This document shows positions 1-6,766 of a stretch of 26,940 nucleotides of DNA, piece after piece. The stretch covers positions 1-26,940 of the forward strand of contig JAZUMF010000088.1 in NCBI GenBank assembly GCA_045603485.1, written 5' to 3'. The notes below the pieces were generated by a model. That model searched no databases. It had not been told where the DNA came from and saw nothing but the letters and a program-made list of their open reading frames with translations. The translations under genes were made by a program, and so were the position numbers. The DNA comes from RGIG5952 sp045603485 (GTDB lineage: Bacteria; Verrucomicrobiota; Kiritimatiellia; RFP12; JAAYLN01). Position 1 is the stretch's first letter, and every line of letters starts with the position of its first letter.

Positions 1-165
1 TACGCAATAGTTGAGTAGCTCTATGCCGCTGAAGATGGCTATACGGCGAAGCATGTCGACAAAGACCGACTTGCCCTCTGGGCTCAATAGAAACTGCTGC
101 AAAGCGCAGCGGCTTACGATGTGGTAATAACCTTCTCCGTCATTTTTGATTCGTGGCTTACGCAT
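1..165 (-). CDS. IS200-like / REP-associated (Y1) transposase, 5' part
   Basis: Fifty-five codons of an open frame run off the left edge. The predicted protein begins MRKPRIKNDGEGYYHIVSRC. The N-terminal YYHIVSR stretch is typical of the Y1 transposase superfamily (IS200/IS605 TnpA and RAYT proteins), which cut single-stranded DNA through a tyrosine and an HUH metal site. The HUH and catalytic tyrosine would lie beyond the edge, so activity cannot be judged. The ATG start is supported by a good AAGGAG site six bases upstream (172-177) and by a consensus promoter. It matches the gene at the right edge at 25 of the first 39 residues, so the two are diverged paralogues. No accessory genes are visible with it, which fits a single-gene RAYT or IS200-like element. 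Which of the two it is cannot be decided here. Confidence 0.8.
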   Translation of the reverse strand, partial: MRKPRIKNDGEGYYHIVSRCALQQFLLSPEGKSVFVDMLRRIAIFSGIELLNYCV

Positions 166-199
166 AAGTGACTCCTTGTTTTTGGGTTGTGTAATAATA

Positions 200-228
200 A
201 GTATATTGGATATAAAGGATAATGTCAA
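200..228 (-). promoter_or_regulatory. Sigma-70-type promoter of the left transposase gene
   Basis: On the minus strand a perfect -35 box TTGACA (223-228) is followed after exactly 17 bases by TATACT (200-205). The predicted transcript would have a leader of about 28 bases carrying the AAGGAG site at 172-177. This is one of the best promoter matches in the window, which is notable because transposase genes are usually weakly expressed. Confidence 0.75.
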
Positions 229-289
229 GTGTAACAGTCTGACACCGCGGAGCAATTAGAAAATTACTCTTTGCTTCTTTTCGTTTAAG

Positions 290-315
290 CCGATAATAGC
301 GATTTCTATAATCGG
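290..315. repeat. Imperfect inverted repeat (10-bp arms, 6-base loop)
   Basis: The arms CCGATAATAG and CTATAATCGG pair with a single A-A mismatch around the loop CGATTT. No T-tract follows on either strand, so it is not an obvious terminator. It lies about 125 bases upstream of the transposase start. IS200/IS605 and RAYT enzymes recognise subterminal imperfect palindromes, so it might be the element's end, but no second copy was found near the right-edge transposase. Confidence 0.4.
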
Positions 316-436
316 GAAGTTTGTCTCGTAGTGTTGTCATTGATTTTCTCATCCTTCTATGTTACAACTTTGGTGTACTTCTATTTGAATAATGGGGTTC
401 TATACTTTTTTACCTCGGTGTACTTTATTATGAGAA

Positions 437-451
437 ACTGCGATGCGCAGT
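437..451. promoter_or_regulatory. Perfect palindrome upstream of the NSS transporter promoter (possible operator)
   Basis: ACTGCG-ATG-CGCAGT is a perfect inverted repeat with a three-base centre. It ends seven bases before the -35 box at 458. That is the position expected of an activator or repressor dimer site. The regulator is unknown. Confidence 0.4.
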
Positions 452-457
452 GAACGC

Positions 458-487
458 TTGCATAGGATATATTCTATTTGATATAAT
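458..487 (+). promoter_or_regulatory. Promoter of the NSS transporter gene
   Basis: TTGCAT (458-463), an 18-base spacer and a perfect TATAAT (482-487). The expected transcription start is near 494, only about three bases before the ATG at 497. With no Shine-Dalgarno sequence, the mRNA is predicted to be leaderless or nearly so. Confidence 0.65.
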
Positions 488-496
488 ATTAAGATT

Positions 497-1999
497 ATGA
501 GTACTGAAAATCATTCAACTTCCCGTGCCAGTTGGTCTGGTCAATTAGCTTTTGTTCTTGCCGCAGCGGCATCTGCCATCGGTTTAGGCAATCTTTGGAG
601 ATTTCCGTATCTTGCTGCACAATACGGCGGCGGAGCATTTATTGCAATCTATTTGATTCTCGTTGTCACTCTTGGATTTACTTTGATGACGACTGAGATT
701 GCAATTGGCCGTAAAACGCGGCAATCTCAACTGACTGCGTATTCCCGTCTTCATAAAGGTTGGGGTTTTATTGGGCTGTTGGGAACTATTATTCCTTTGC
801 TTATTGTTCCCTACTATTGTGTGATCGGCGGATGGGTTTTGAAGTATTTTGTGGTTTATCTGAAGATGGCCCTTACAGGTGTAAATTTAATGGGAGAGAA
901 TGCTGTTGATTCGGCTGGATTCTTCTCCTCGTTTATTTCTGCGCCATTTGCGCCATTTGCTTTCGGGCTTGTTTTTATCATTGCTTGCGCTGCAATTATC
1001 GTGTTGGGTGTGAAGAATGGCATTGAAAAATCTAATCTTGTTATGATGCCGATTCTTTTCTTTATGGCGATTGCCATTTCCATTTATGTCATTTGTTTGC
1101 CTGGCTCGGGCGCAGGTCTTAAATATTACCTTGTTCCCAATCTTTCAAGTTTGAGTGTCGATGGGGCTTTTTCCATTCAGCTCTTGGGTAAGACGATTCT
1201 TGGAGCTATGGGGCAGATGTTCTATTCGCTTTCACTTGCAATGGGTATCATGATTACATACGGTAGTTATATGCGTAAGGAGGACTCAATTGAGAATTCT
1301 GTCCGCCGTATTGAAATCTTTGACACTTTGATTGCAATTATTGCCGGCCTTATGATTATTCCTGTCGTTTACATGTTTGCGGTTAAGACGGGTATGGATG
1401 TCAAGGAGGCAATGAATGCAGGACCTGGTTTGATGTTTATTACGCTTCCAAAGGTCTTTGCGACACTTGGGGTTGCGGGGCCTTGGGTTGGTCTTGCCTT
1501 TTTTACTCTCGTTACTTTCGCCGCTGCAACTTCGGCAATTTCGCTGTATGAGGCTTGCGTCGCCGCTGTTTGCGATTTACTTAAGATTGAGCGCCGTTCT
1601 GCGACATTTTTCATGGGTGCGACTATTTGTTTTCTTTCGACTTTTTCCGCCCTTGGTTATGGCCCATGGGGAGATGTCACGCTCTCGTCGGCATTCCATG
1701 CGATAGGGATAAATGGCGAGTGGACCAATGGAGCGTTCTTTAAGCTTCAAGGTCTTGATTTCTTTGATTTTATTACTAATTCAGTCTTTATGCCGATTGT
1801 GGCTGTTATAACCTGTGTGTTTATTGGTTGGATTAAAGGCCCCAATACGGTTATTGATGAGGTTAGTGCTGATGGTCATCAATTTAAGGCTAGAGGTTTT
1901 TATTCTTTCATGGTGAAATATATTGCGCCGCTGTTGATTCTCGCAGTCCTTGTTTCTGAGGTTTGCCGAGCATTTAAGATTGGCGGCTGGTCTATTTAA
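497..1999 (+). CDS. Sodium-dependent transporter, neurotransmitter:sodium symporter (NSS/SNF) family
   Basis: A 500-residue inner-membrane protein with about eleven or twelve hydrophobic segments. The N-terminal signature AASAIGLGNLWRFPYLAAQ followed by YGGGAF forms the first helix of the NSS fold, which carries sodium and substrate contacts in LeuT-type proteins. Bacterial members take up amino acids, often aromatic or branched-chain ones, driven by sodium. The substrate cannot be read from the sequence. The length is slightly short of LeuT-like proteins, as in the many bacterial members with eleven helices. The start at 497 is chosen because the family signature begins about 25 residues later and the -10 box lies only nine bases upstream. 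It is monocistronic, with its own promoter and a hairpin after the stop. No binding protein or enzyme neighbour hints at the substrate. Confidence 0.92.
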   Translation: MSTENHSTSRASWSGQLAFVLAAAASAIGLGNLWRFPYLAAQYGGGAFIAIYLILVVTLGFTLMTTEIAIGRKTRQSQLTAYSRLHKGWGFIGLLGTIIPLLIVPYYCVIGGWVLKYFVVYLKMALTGVNLMGENAVDSAGFFSSFISAPFAPFAFGLVFIIACAAIIVLGVKNGIEKSNLVMMPILFFMAIAISIYVICLPGSGAGLKYYLVPNLSSLSVDGAFSIQLLGKTILGAMGQMFYSLSLAMGIMITYGSYMRKEDSIENSVRRIEIFDTLIAIIAGLMIIPVVYMFAVKTGMDVKEAMNAGPGLMFITLPKVFATLGVAGPWVGLAFFTLVTFAAATSAISLYEACVAAVCDLLKIERRSATFFMGATICFLSTFSALGYGPWGDVTLSSAFHAIGINGEWTNGAFFKLQGLDFFDFITNSVFMPIVAVITCVFIGWIKGPNTVIDEVSADGHQFKARGFYSFMVKYIAPLLILAVLVSEVCRAFKIGGWSI

Positions 2000-2061
2000 C
2001 CGTTCCCTTTTCTGGCGTTTCCGGATGAGGGACTCGGGGCCCCTCCTGCGGGGCGACAGAA

Positions 2062-2096
2062 AAAGACGGCAAGACCTTTGCGCTCTTGCCGTCTTT
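2062..2096. terminator. Strong hairpin between the NSS gene and carB (terminator-like)
   Basis: A perfect 13-bp stem, AAAGACGGCAAGA (2062-2074) with TCTTGCCGTCTTT (2084-2096), surrounds a nine-base loop. On the plus strand only three T residues follow, while the minus strand reads five T residues after the stem. The strong stem position after the transporter stop suggests termination, but the U-tract is poor in the direction of transcription. The loop and right arm overlap the -35 element of the carB promoter. Confidence 0.6.
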
Positions 2097-2106
2097 GGTG
2101 TATAAT
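2078..2106 (+). promoter_or_regulatory. Promoter of carB
   Basis: TTGCGC (2078-2083), a 17-base spacer and a perfect TATAAT (2101-2106). Transcription would start near 2113, giving a leader of about 30 bases with a GGAG site (2134-2137) six bases before the ATG. The -35 lies in the loop of the preceding hairpin. No leader peptide or attenuator is apparent. Confidence 0.65.
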
Positions 2107-2143
2107 ATTACCCCGATTAGTGAATATCCTATTGGAGATTTTT

Positions 2144-5100
2144 ATGCGCCGCGACGACATTAAAAAGGTTCTTATTATCGGGTCGGGTCCAATTGTTATT
2201 GGGCAAGCCTGTGAGTTTGATTATTCGGGTACTCAGGCCTGTAAGGCGCTTAGGCAGCTTGGCTACAAGATTGTCCTTGTAAACTCCAATCCTGCGACAA
2301 TTATGACCGACCCGGTCATCGCGGACGCAACATATATCGAGCCTCTTACCGTTGAGCGTTTGACTGCAATTATAAAGAAGGAGCGTCCTGATTCGTTGCT
2401 CCCCAATCTTGGCGGTCAGACTGGTCTTAATATGGCTATTTCGCTTTACAAGGCGGGAATTCTCGAGAAGTACGGTGTTAAGGTAATCGGTGTCAATCTT
2501 GAAGCGATTGAGCGTGGCGAGGATCGCGAAATCTTCAAGCAGACGATGGATTCTTTGGGCATTGAAACTCCGCGCTCGGGTATTGCTACAAATATTCAGG
2601 ACGCTGAAGCCTTGGCCGATGAGATTGGGTTCCCGCTTGTTATCCGTCCTGCATACACAATGGGCGGCGCAGGCGGCGGTTTTGCCTACAACAAGGAGGA
2701 GTTCCTTACGATTGCAAGTCGAGGACTCTCAATGTCACTTACGAGCCAAATTCTTATTGAGGAATCGATTCGCGGTTGGGAGGAGCTTGAATTTGAGGTC
2801 GTTCGTGACTCAAAGAATCAAATGATTTGCGTATGCACTATTGAAAATATCGATCCTGTCGGTGTCCATACAGGCGATTCTTTCTGTGCAGCGCCTATGC
2901 TGACAATCCCGCAGCCTGTCATTGACCGTCTTCGTGAGATGGCCTTTAAGATTGTGGAGACAATTGGGGTTATCGGCGGTACTAATGTTCAGTTCGCCCA
3001 TGACCCTAAGACGGATCGCGCTGTTATCATTGAGATTAATCCCCGTACTTCGCGCTCATCGGCCCTTGCGTCAAAGGCAACGGGTTTCCCGATTGCCCTT
3101 ATCTCCGCTAAGCTTGCAGCCGGTATGACTCTTGACGAGATTCCATATTGGCGTGACGGCACCCTTGATAAGTATACTCCTGCAGGCGACTATGTTGTTT
3201 TGAAGTTCGCCCGTTGGGCATTTGAGAAGTTCCGCGATGTCAAGGACGAGTTGGGCACTCAGATGAAGGCTGTCGGAGAGGTTATGGCTATCGGCAAGAC
3301 CTACAAGGAAACCCTCCAAAAGGCTATTCGCGGTCTTGAAAAGAGCCGTTATGGCTTGGGCTTTGCCAAGGACTTTAACGAGCGTTCGTTAAACGACCTT
3401 TTGACGATGCTCCGTTCGCCATCCAGCGAGACGCATTTCATTATGTATGAGGCGCTTCGTAAGGGTGCAACTGACGAGCAGATATTTGACGCTTGTGCCA
3501 TTAAGTCATATTTTGTGCAGCAGATGCGCGAGCTCGTTGAGCTTGAGGAGAAGATTCTTGCATATAAGGGAGCGCTTCCACCTGATGAGCTTTTGGTTCA
3601 GGCAAAGCATGATGGCTTTGCCGACAAGTATCTCGCAAAGCTTCTTGATATCCCTGAGAAGACGATTCGCGAAAAGCGCGAGTCGCTTGGAGTTGTGGAG
3701 AATTGGTATCCGTTACCGGTTTCGGGTGTTGAGGACAAGGCTTATTACTATTCGACCTACAATGGCGTTGATAATCATACTGTCTCCGACAACAAGAAGA
3801 AGGTAATGATTCTTGGCGGTGGCCCCAACCGTATAGGCCAGGGCATTGAGTTTGACTATTGCTGTTGCCATGCGGCTCTTGCTTTGCGCGAGATGGGCTA
3901 TGAGACAATAATGGTCAACTGCAACCCAGAGACCGTTTCTACCGACTACGATACCTCGGATCGTCTCTATTTTGAGCCGGTAACTCTTGAAGATGTGCTT
4001 CAAATTTACCGTAAGGAAAAGCCAGTTGGAGTTATTGTTCAGTTCGGCGGACAGACTCCCCTTAACACGGCTCGTGAGTTGAGTGAAGCTGGTGTCAATA
4101 TCTTGGGTACTTCAATTGACTCAATCGATATTGCCGAAGATCGCGATCTCTTCCGTCAGATGATGGACAAGCTTGAGATCCCAATGCCCGAGTCCGCAAT
4201 GGCTGTTAATTTGGAGGAGGCGCTTGAGGCGGCAAGTCACATCGGATATCCTCTTATGATTCGTCCATCTTTCGTTTTAGGCGGTCGCGGCATGGAGGTT
4301 ATCTTCGATGAGGAGATGCTTCGCGAGTATGTGGCTAAGGCTGTCGGCGTAACTCCAGATCGCCCGCTTCTTATCGATCGCTTCCTTCGCAATGCGCTAG
4401 AGTGCGAAGCCGATGCAATTTCTAATGGCAAGGATGTCTTCATTCCTGCAGTGATGGAGCATGTTGAATTGGCAGGTATCCATTCCGGCGACTCCGCTTG
4501 CTTTATCCCTCCTGTTTCAATTCCGGAGGCTGCGTTGAAGACAATTGAGGATTACACCCGTAAGATTGCTCAATCGCTCAAGGTTTGCGGTCTTATGAAT
4601 ATGCAGTATGCAATCGAGAACGGCAAGGTTTATGTAATTGAGGCAAATCCGCGAGCCTCCCGTACCGTACCGCTTGTTTCCAAGGTCTGCGCGATTCAGA
4701 TGGCAAATGTTGCCACACGCCTGATGATGGGCGAAGACATGGAATCACTCCATCTTCGTCGTGGTACAATTACCCATTATGGTGCTAAGGAAGCGGTCTT
4801 CCCGTTTGAGAAGTTCCCGGAGGTTGACCCTGTTCTTGGACCGGAGATGCGTTCTACCGGTGAGGTGTTGGGTTTGGCCGATAACTACGGTCTTGCATTT
4901 TACAAGAGTCAAGAGGCGACCGGCTCCAAGCTTCCCGATGGAGGTGCGGTACTCTTCTCGCTTTCTGAAAAGACCGATGACGCCGCCGAGGCCGCTCACT
5001 ATTTCAAGGGCTTGGGCTTTGATCTCTATGCAACGAGCGGAACTGCGGCATTCCTCAAAGAAAATGGCATTGAAGCAAAGGTCATTGCAAAGATTGGCGA

Positions 5101-5347
5101 GGGTCGTCCTAATGTGATTGACCTTGTTGTCAATCATGAGGTTTCAATAATCGTAAACACACCATCGCCAAGGCGCGATTCACGGGCTGACGATGCGTCA
5201 ATCCGTAAGGCTGCGTTAAAGCATAAGGTGCCTAACATTACGACTCCTGCAGCGGCAAAGGCGGCGGCATTGGGAATTGCGGCTGCGAGACGCGGCAAGG
5301 GTGAAGTGACTCCGCTTCAGGACTATCACTCTTCAATCGTGCGATAG
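2144..5347 (+). CDS. carB: Carbamoyl-phosphate synthase large subunit
   Basis: Makes carbamoyl phosphate from ammonia (delivered by the CarA glutaminase), bicarbonate and two ATP, feeding pyrimidine and arginine synthesis. The 1067-residue protein begins MRRDDIKKVLIIGSGPIVIG, the usual CarB N-terminus. Two homologous ATP-grasp halves are visible. The first carries GGAGGGFAYN and EINPRTSRSSALASKATG. The second opens at VMILGGGPNRIGQGIEFDYC and carries EANPRASRTVPLVSKV. The C-terminal MGS-like allosteric domain has GFDLYATSGTAAFL and NTPSPRRDSRADD. An open frame extends upstream to a TTG at 2078, but that codon is inside the -35 box. The ATG at 2144 has GGAG six bases before it and matches the family. 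Length is close to the usual 1070-1075. carA is not next to it, so the small subunit must be encoded elsewhere. Confidence 0.98.
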   Translation: MRRDDIKKVLIIGSGPIVIGQACEFDYSGTQACKALRQLGYKIVLVNSNPATIMTDPVIADATYIEPLTVERLTAIIKKERPDSLLPNLGGQTGLNMAISLYKAGILEKYGVKVIGVNLEAIERGEDREIFKQTMDSLGIETPRSGIATNIQDAEALADEIGFPLVIRPAYTMGGAGGGFAYNKEEFLTIASRGLSMSLTSQILIEESIRGWEELEFEVVRDSKNQMICVCTIENIDPVGVHTGDSFCAAPMLTIPQPVIDRLREMAFKIVETIGVIGGTNVQFAHDPKTDRAVIIEINPRTSRSSALASKATGFPIALISAKLAAGMTLDEIPYWRDGTLDKYTPAGDYVVLKFARWAFEKFRDVKDELGTQMKAVGEVMAIGKTYKETLQKAIRGLEKSRYGLGFAKDFNERSLNDLLTMLRSPSSETHFIMYEALRKGATDEQIFDACAIKSYFVQQMRELVELEEKILAYKGALPPDELLVQAKHDGFADKYLAKLLDIPEKTIREKRESLGVVENWYPLPVSGVEDKAYYYSTYNGVDNHTVSDNKKKVMILGGGPNRIGQGIEFDYCCCHAALALREMGYETIMVNCNPETVSTDYDTSDRLYFEPVTLEDVLQIYRKEKPVGVIVQFGGQTPLNTARELSEAGVNILGTSIDSIDIAEDRDLFRQMMDKLEIPMPESAMAVNLEEALEAASHIGYPLMIRPSFVLGGRGMEVIFDEEMLREYVAKAVGVTPDRPLLIDRFLRNALECEADAISNGKDVFIPAVMEHVELAGIHSGDSACFIPPVSIPEAALKTIEDYTRKIAQSLKVCGLMNMQYAIENGKVYVIEANPRASRTVPLVSKVCAIQMANVATRLMMGEDMESLHLRRGTITHYGAKEAVFPFEKFPEVDPVLGPEMRSTGEVLGLADNYGLAFYKSQEATGSKLPDGGAVLFSLSEKTDDAAEAAHYFKGLGFDLYATSGTAAFLKENGIEAKVIAKIGEGRPNVIDLVVNHEVSIIVNTPSPRRDSRADDASIRKAALKHKVPNITTPAAAKAAALGIAAARRGKGEVTPLQDYHSSIVR

Positions 5348-5353
5348 CAATTG

Positions 5354-5385
5354 AAGCGTCCGCCTAGGCGGGCGCTTTTCTCTTT
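5354..5385 (+). terminator. Rho-independent terminator after carB
   Basis: The stem AAGCGTCCGC / GCGGGCGCTT (one T-G wobble) closes a four-base CTAG loop seven bases after the carB stop. It is followed by a T-rich tract (TTTTCTCTTT, its first two T residues shared with the stem). This is a good intrinsic terminator for carB. Confidence 0.8.
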
Positions 5386-5412
5386 ACATAGATTTCAAAT
5401 GCAGGCGTTAAA

Positions 5413-6735
5413 ATGGGTTCGCAATGTTCTGAAAGTGCAAATACTCCGGTTTTGAACCTGAGGGGTTTTCGTATATTAGCTTGGGCATCGTTTATGTTGC
5501 TCAATATACTTTATCTGTTAGCTTGTCTGCAACGAACGGCAATACCGGGTGCAGTCTTTAATAATATTCAGGGTGACCTGAATTTAATCGGCTCTCAGAT
5601 GACGCGCCTGGGAGCTATGTATGTCTACTGTTATTCGGTGTCTCAAATCTTTGCGGGAATGCTCGTAGACCGTTATGGCGGTAAAAAGATGGGTGTCCTC
5701 GGCGGCTTGTTTATGGGTGTTGGACTCTTTCTCTTTAGTAGAGCAGAAACAGCGCCATGGCTCTATTGCTCACGGGTCATCACAGCAATAGGACAAAGTT
5801 TCATCTATCTTTGCGTTTGCAAAATTGCCCATATTCTCTTTACGCCTAAACAATTCGGTTTGTTGATTGGGCTATCAATGTCGATTGGCTTTACAGGTGG
5901 AATTCTTGGTACAATGCCAACTCAATTTTGCGCACAGCAATTCGGTTGGCGTCCGCTGTTTGCCGCGATTGGAGCCTGCTGCATCATCTCATCGGGTATC
6001 ATAATATTTGCCTTGAGAAGACTGCATGAGCGTTCGCGTGAATCTAGTAAGGTTACATGGAACAGCCTTAAAAATCTTTTCAACGAGCCAGGGCGTTTTT
6101 GCTTTATGACATTTGACTTTTGGTCATATCCCGCATACTTTGTCATTCAGACGATTCTCGGGCAAAAGTTTATTCAGGATTACCTTGGTTGCAGCGCTAC
6201 AATGGCGGCTACATTTACAATGCTGCTTACCTTTGGAAGTGTAATCACATCGACTGCAGGCGCACCGATGGTGCGAATTTTCAACCAACGCCGTATGCCT
6301 TTGGTTTGGATTTCAAAGTTTCTGCCGGTACTAGTCGCATTCATAATGATATTGGGTATCAAATTTGGAATGCCGACTTGGGGCTTTTTGATTTGTTTTA
6401 TTATGATGAGCGCAAATCACATTTCAAGTGCAGCGCAAAGTGATCTTATGTGTGAGCTTACCGACACCAAAACTATCGCATTTACGGCGGCAGTCCGCAA
6501 TATGCCCCCATATGTAGGTGCTGGTATTGTTGGCGGTATTTGTGGCCGTATCCTTGACCATTATACTCCGGCCGAAGTCCTTGGTAGTGCGACAACCGGA
6601 ATTATCCACTATCCCAAAGAGGCATATATGGCATGCCTCTTTGTAATGATGGCTTTTGGTCTTATAGGATTTCTTTTTACGCTTCGCATCCCTGAAACGC
6701 GTGGCAAGAATCTCTACAATAATGGCGTTAGGTAG
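5413..6735 (+). CDS. Major facilitator superfamily transporter
   Basis: A 440-residue inner-membrane protein with about twelve hydrophobic segments. The loop between helices 2 and 3 carries the MFS motif A form GMLVDRYGGKKMGVLGG, and the C-terminus has PETRGK, which resembles the PETKG motif of MFS transporters. These proteins carry small solutes by uniport, symport or antiport. The substrate is not evident, and organic anions, sugars or peptides are all possible. The ATG at 5413 has only a weak AGG upstream and no convincing promoter could be assigned between the carB terminator and the start. It is followed by a convergent gene only 31 bases away, so no regulatory context helps. The fold is certain and the function is not. 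Confidence 0.88.
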   Translation: MGSQCSESANTPVLNLRGFRILAWASFMLLNILYLLACLQRTAIPGAVFNNIQGDLNLIGSQMTRLGAMYVYCYSVSQIFAGMLVDRYGGKKMGVLGGLFMGVGLFLFSRAETAPWLYCSRVITAIGQSFIYLCVCKIAHILFTPKQFGLLIGLSMSIGFTGGILGTMPTQFCAQQFGWRPLFAAIGACCIISSGIIIFALRRLHERSRESSKVTWNSLKNLFNEPGRFCFMTFDFWSYPAYFVIQTILGQKFIQDYLGCSATMAATFTMLLTFGSVITSTAGAPMVRIFNQRRMPLVWISKFLPVLVAFIMILGIKFGMPTWGFLICFIMMSANHISSAAQSDLMCELTDTKTIAFTAAVRNMPPYVGAGIVGGICGRILDHYTPAEVLGSATTGIIHYPKEAYMACLFVMMAFGLIGFLFTLRIPETRGKNLYNNGVR

Positions 6736-6766
6736 CCTTTATTGTAGAATTACCTGCCATTACTTT

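Larger units (their letters stand above)
166..496. other. Gene-poor intergenic region between transposase and NSS transporter
   Basis: No convincing gene is present in these roughly 330 bases. A 64-codon frame on the minus strand (352-158) overlaps the transposase promoter and leader and has no ribosome binding site, so it is not called. The region holds the transposase promoter, an imperfect inverted repeat at 290-315, two copies of GGTGTACTT (372-380 and 417-425), a 15-base palindrome at 437-451, and the promoter of the downstream transporter. Confidence 0.6.

Noticed and set aside
158..352. A 64-codon minus-strand open frame beside the left transposase
   Set aside because: It overlaps the consensus transposase promoter, leader and start codon, has no ribosome binding site, and its translation resembles nothing.
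2078..2143. Upstream TTG extension of carB (22 extra residues)
   Set aside because: The TTG is in the -35 box and the extension crosses the -10 box. The ATG at 2144 has GGAG and matches CarB N-termini.
3501..3908. Long antisense open frames over carB, cysS, holB and other genes (for example 135 codons here)
   Set aside because: They are shadows of strongly conserved genes on the other strand and have no start signals or homology.
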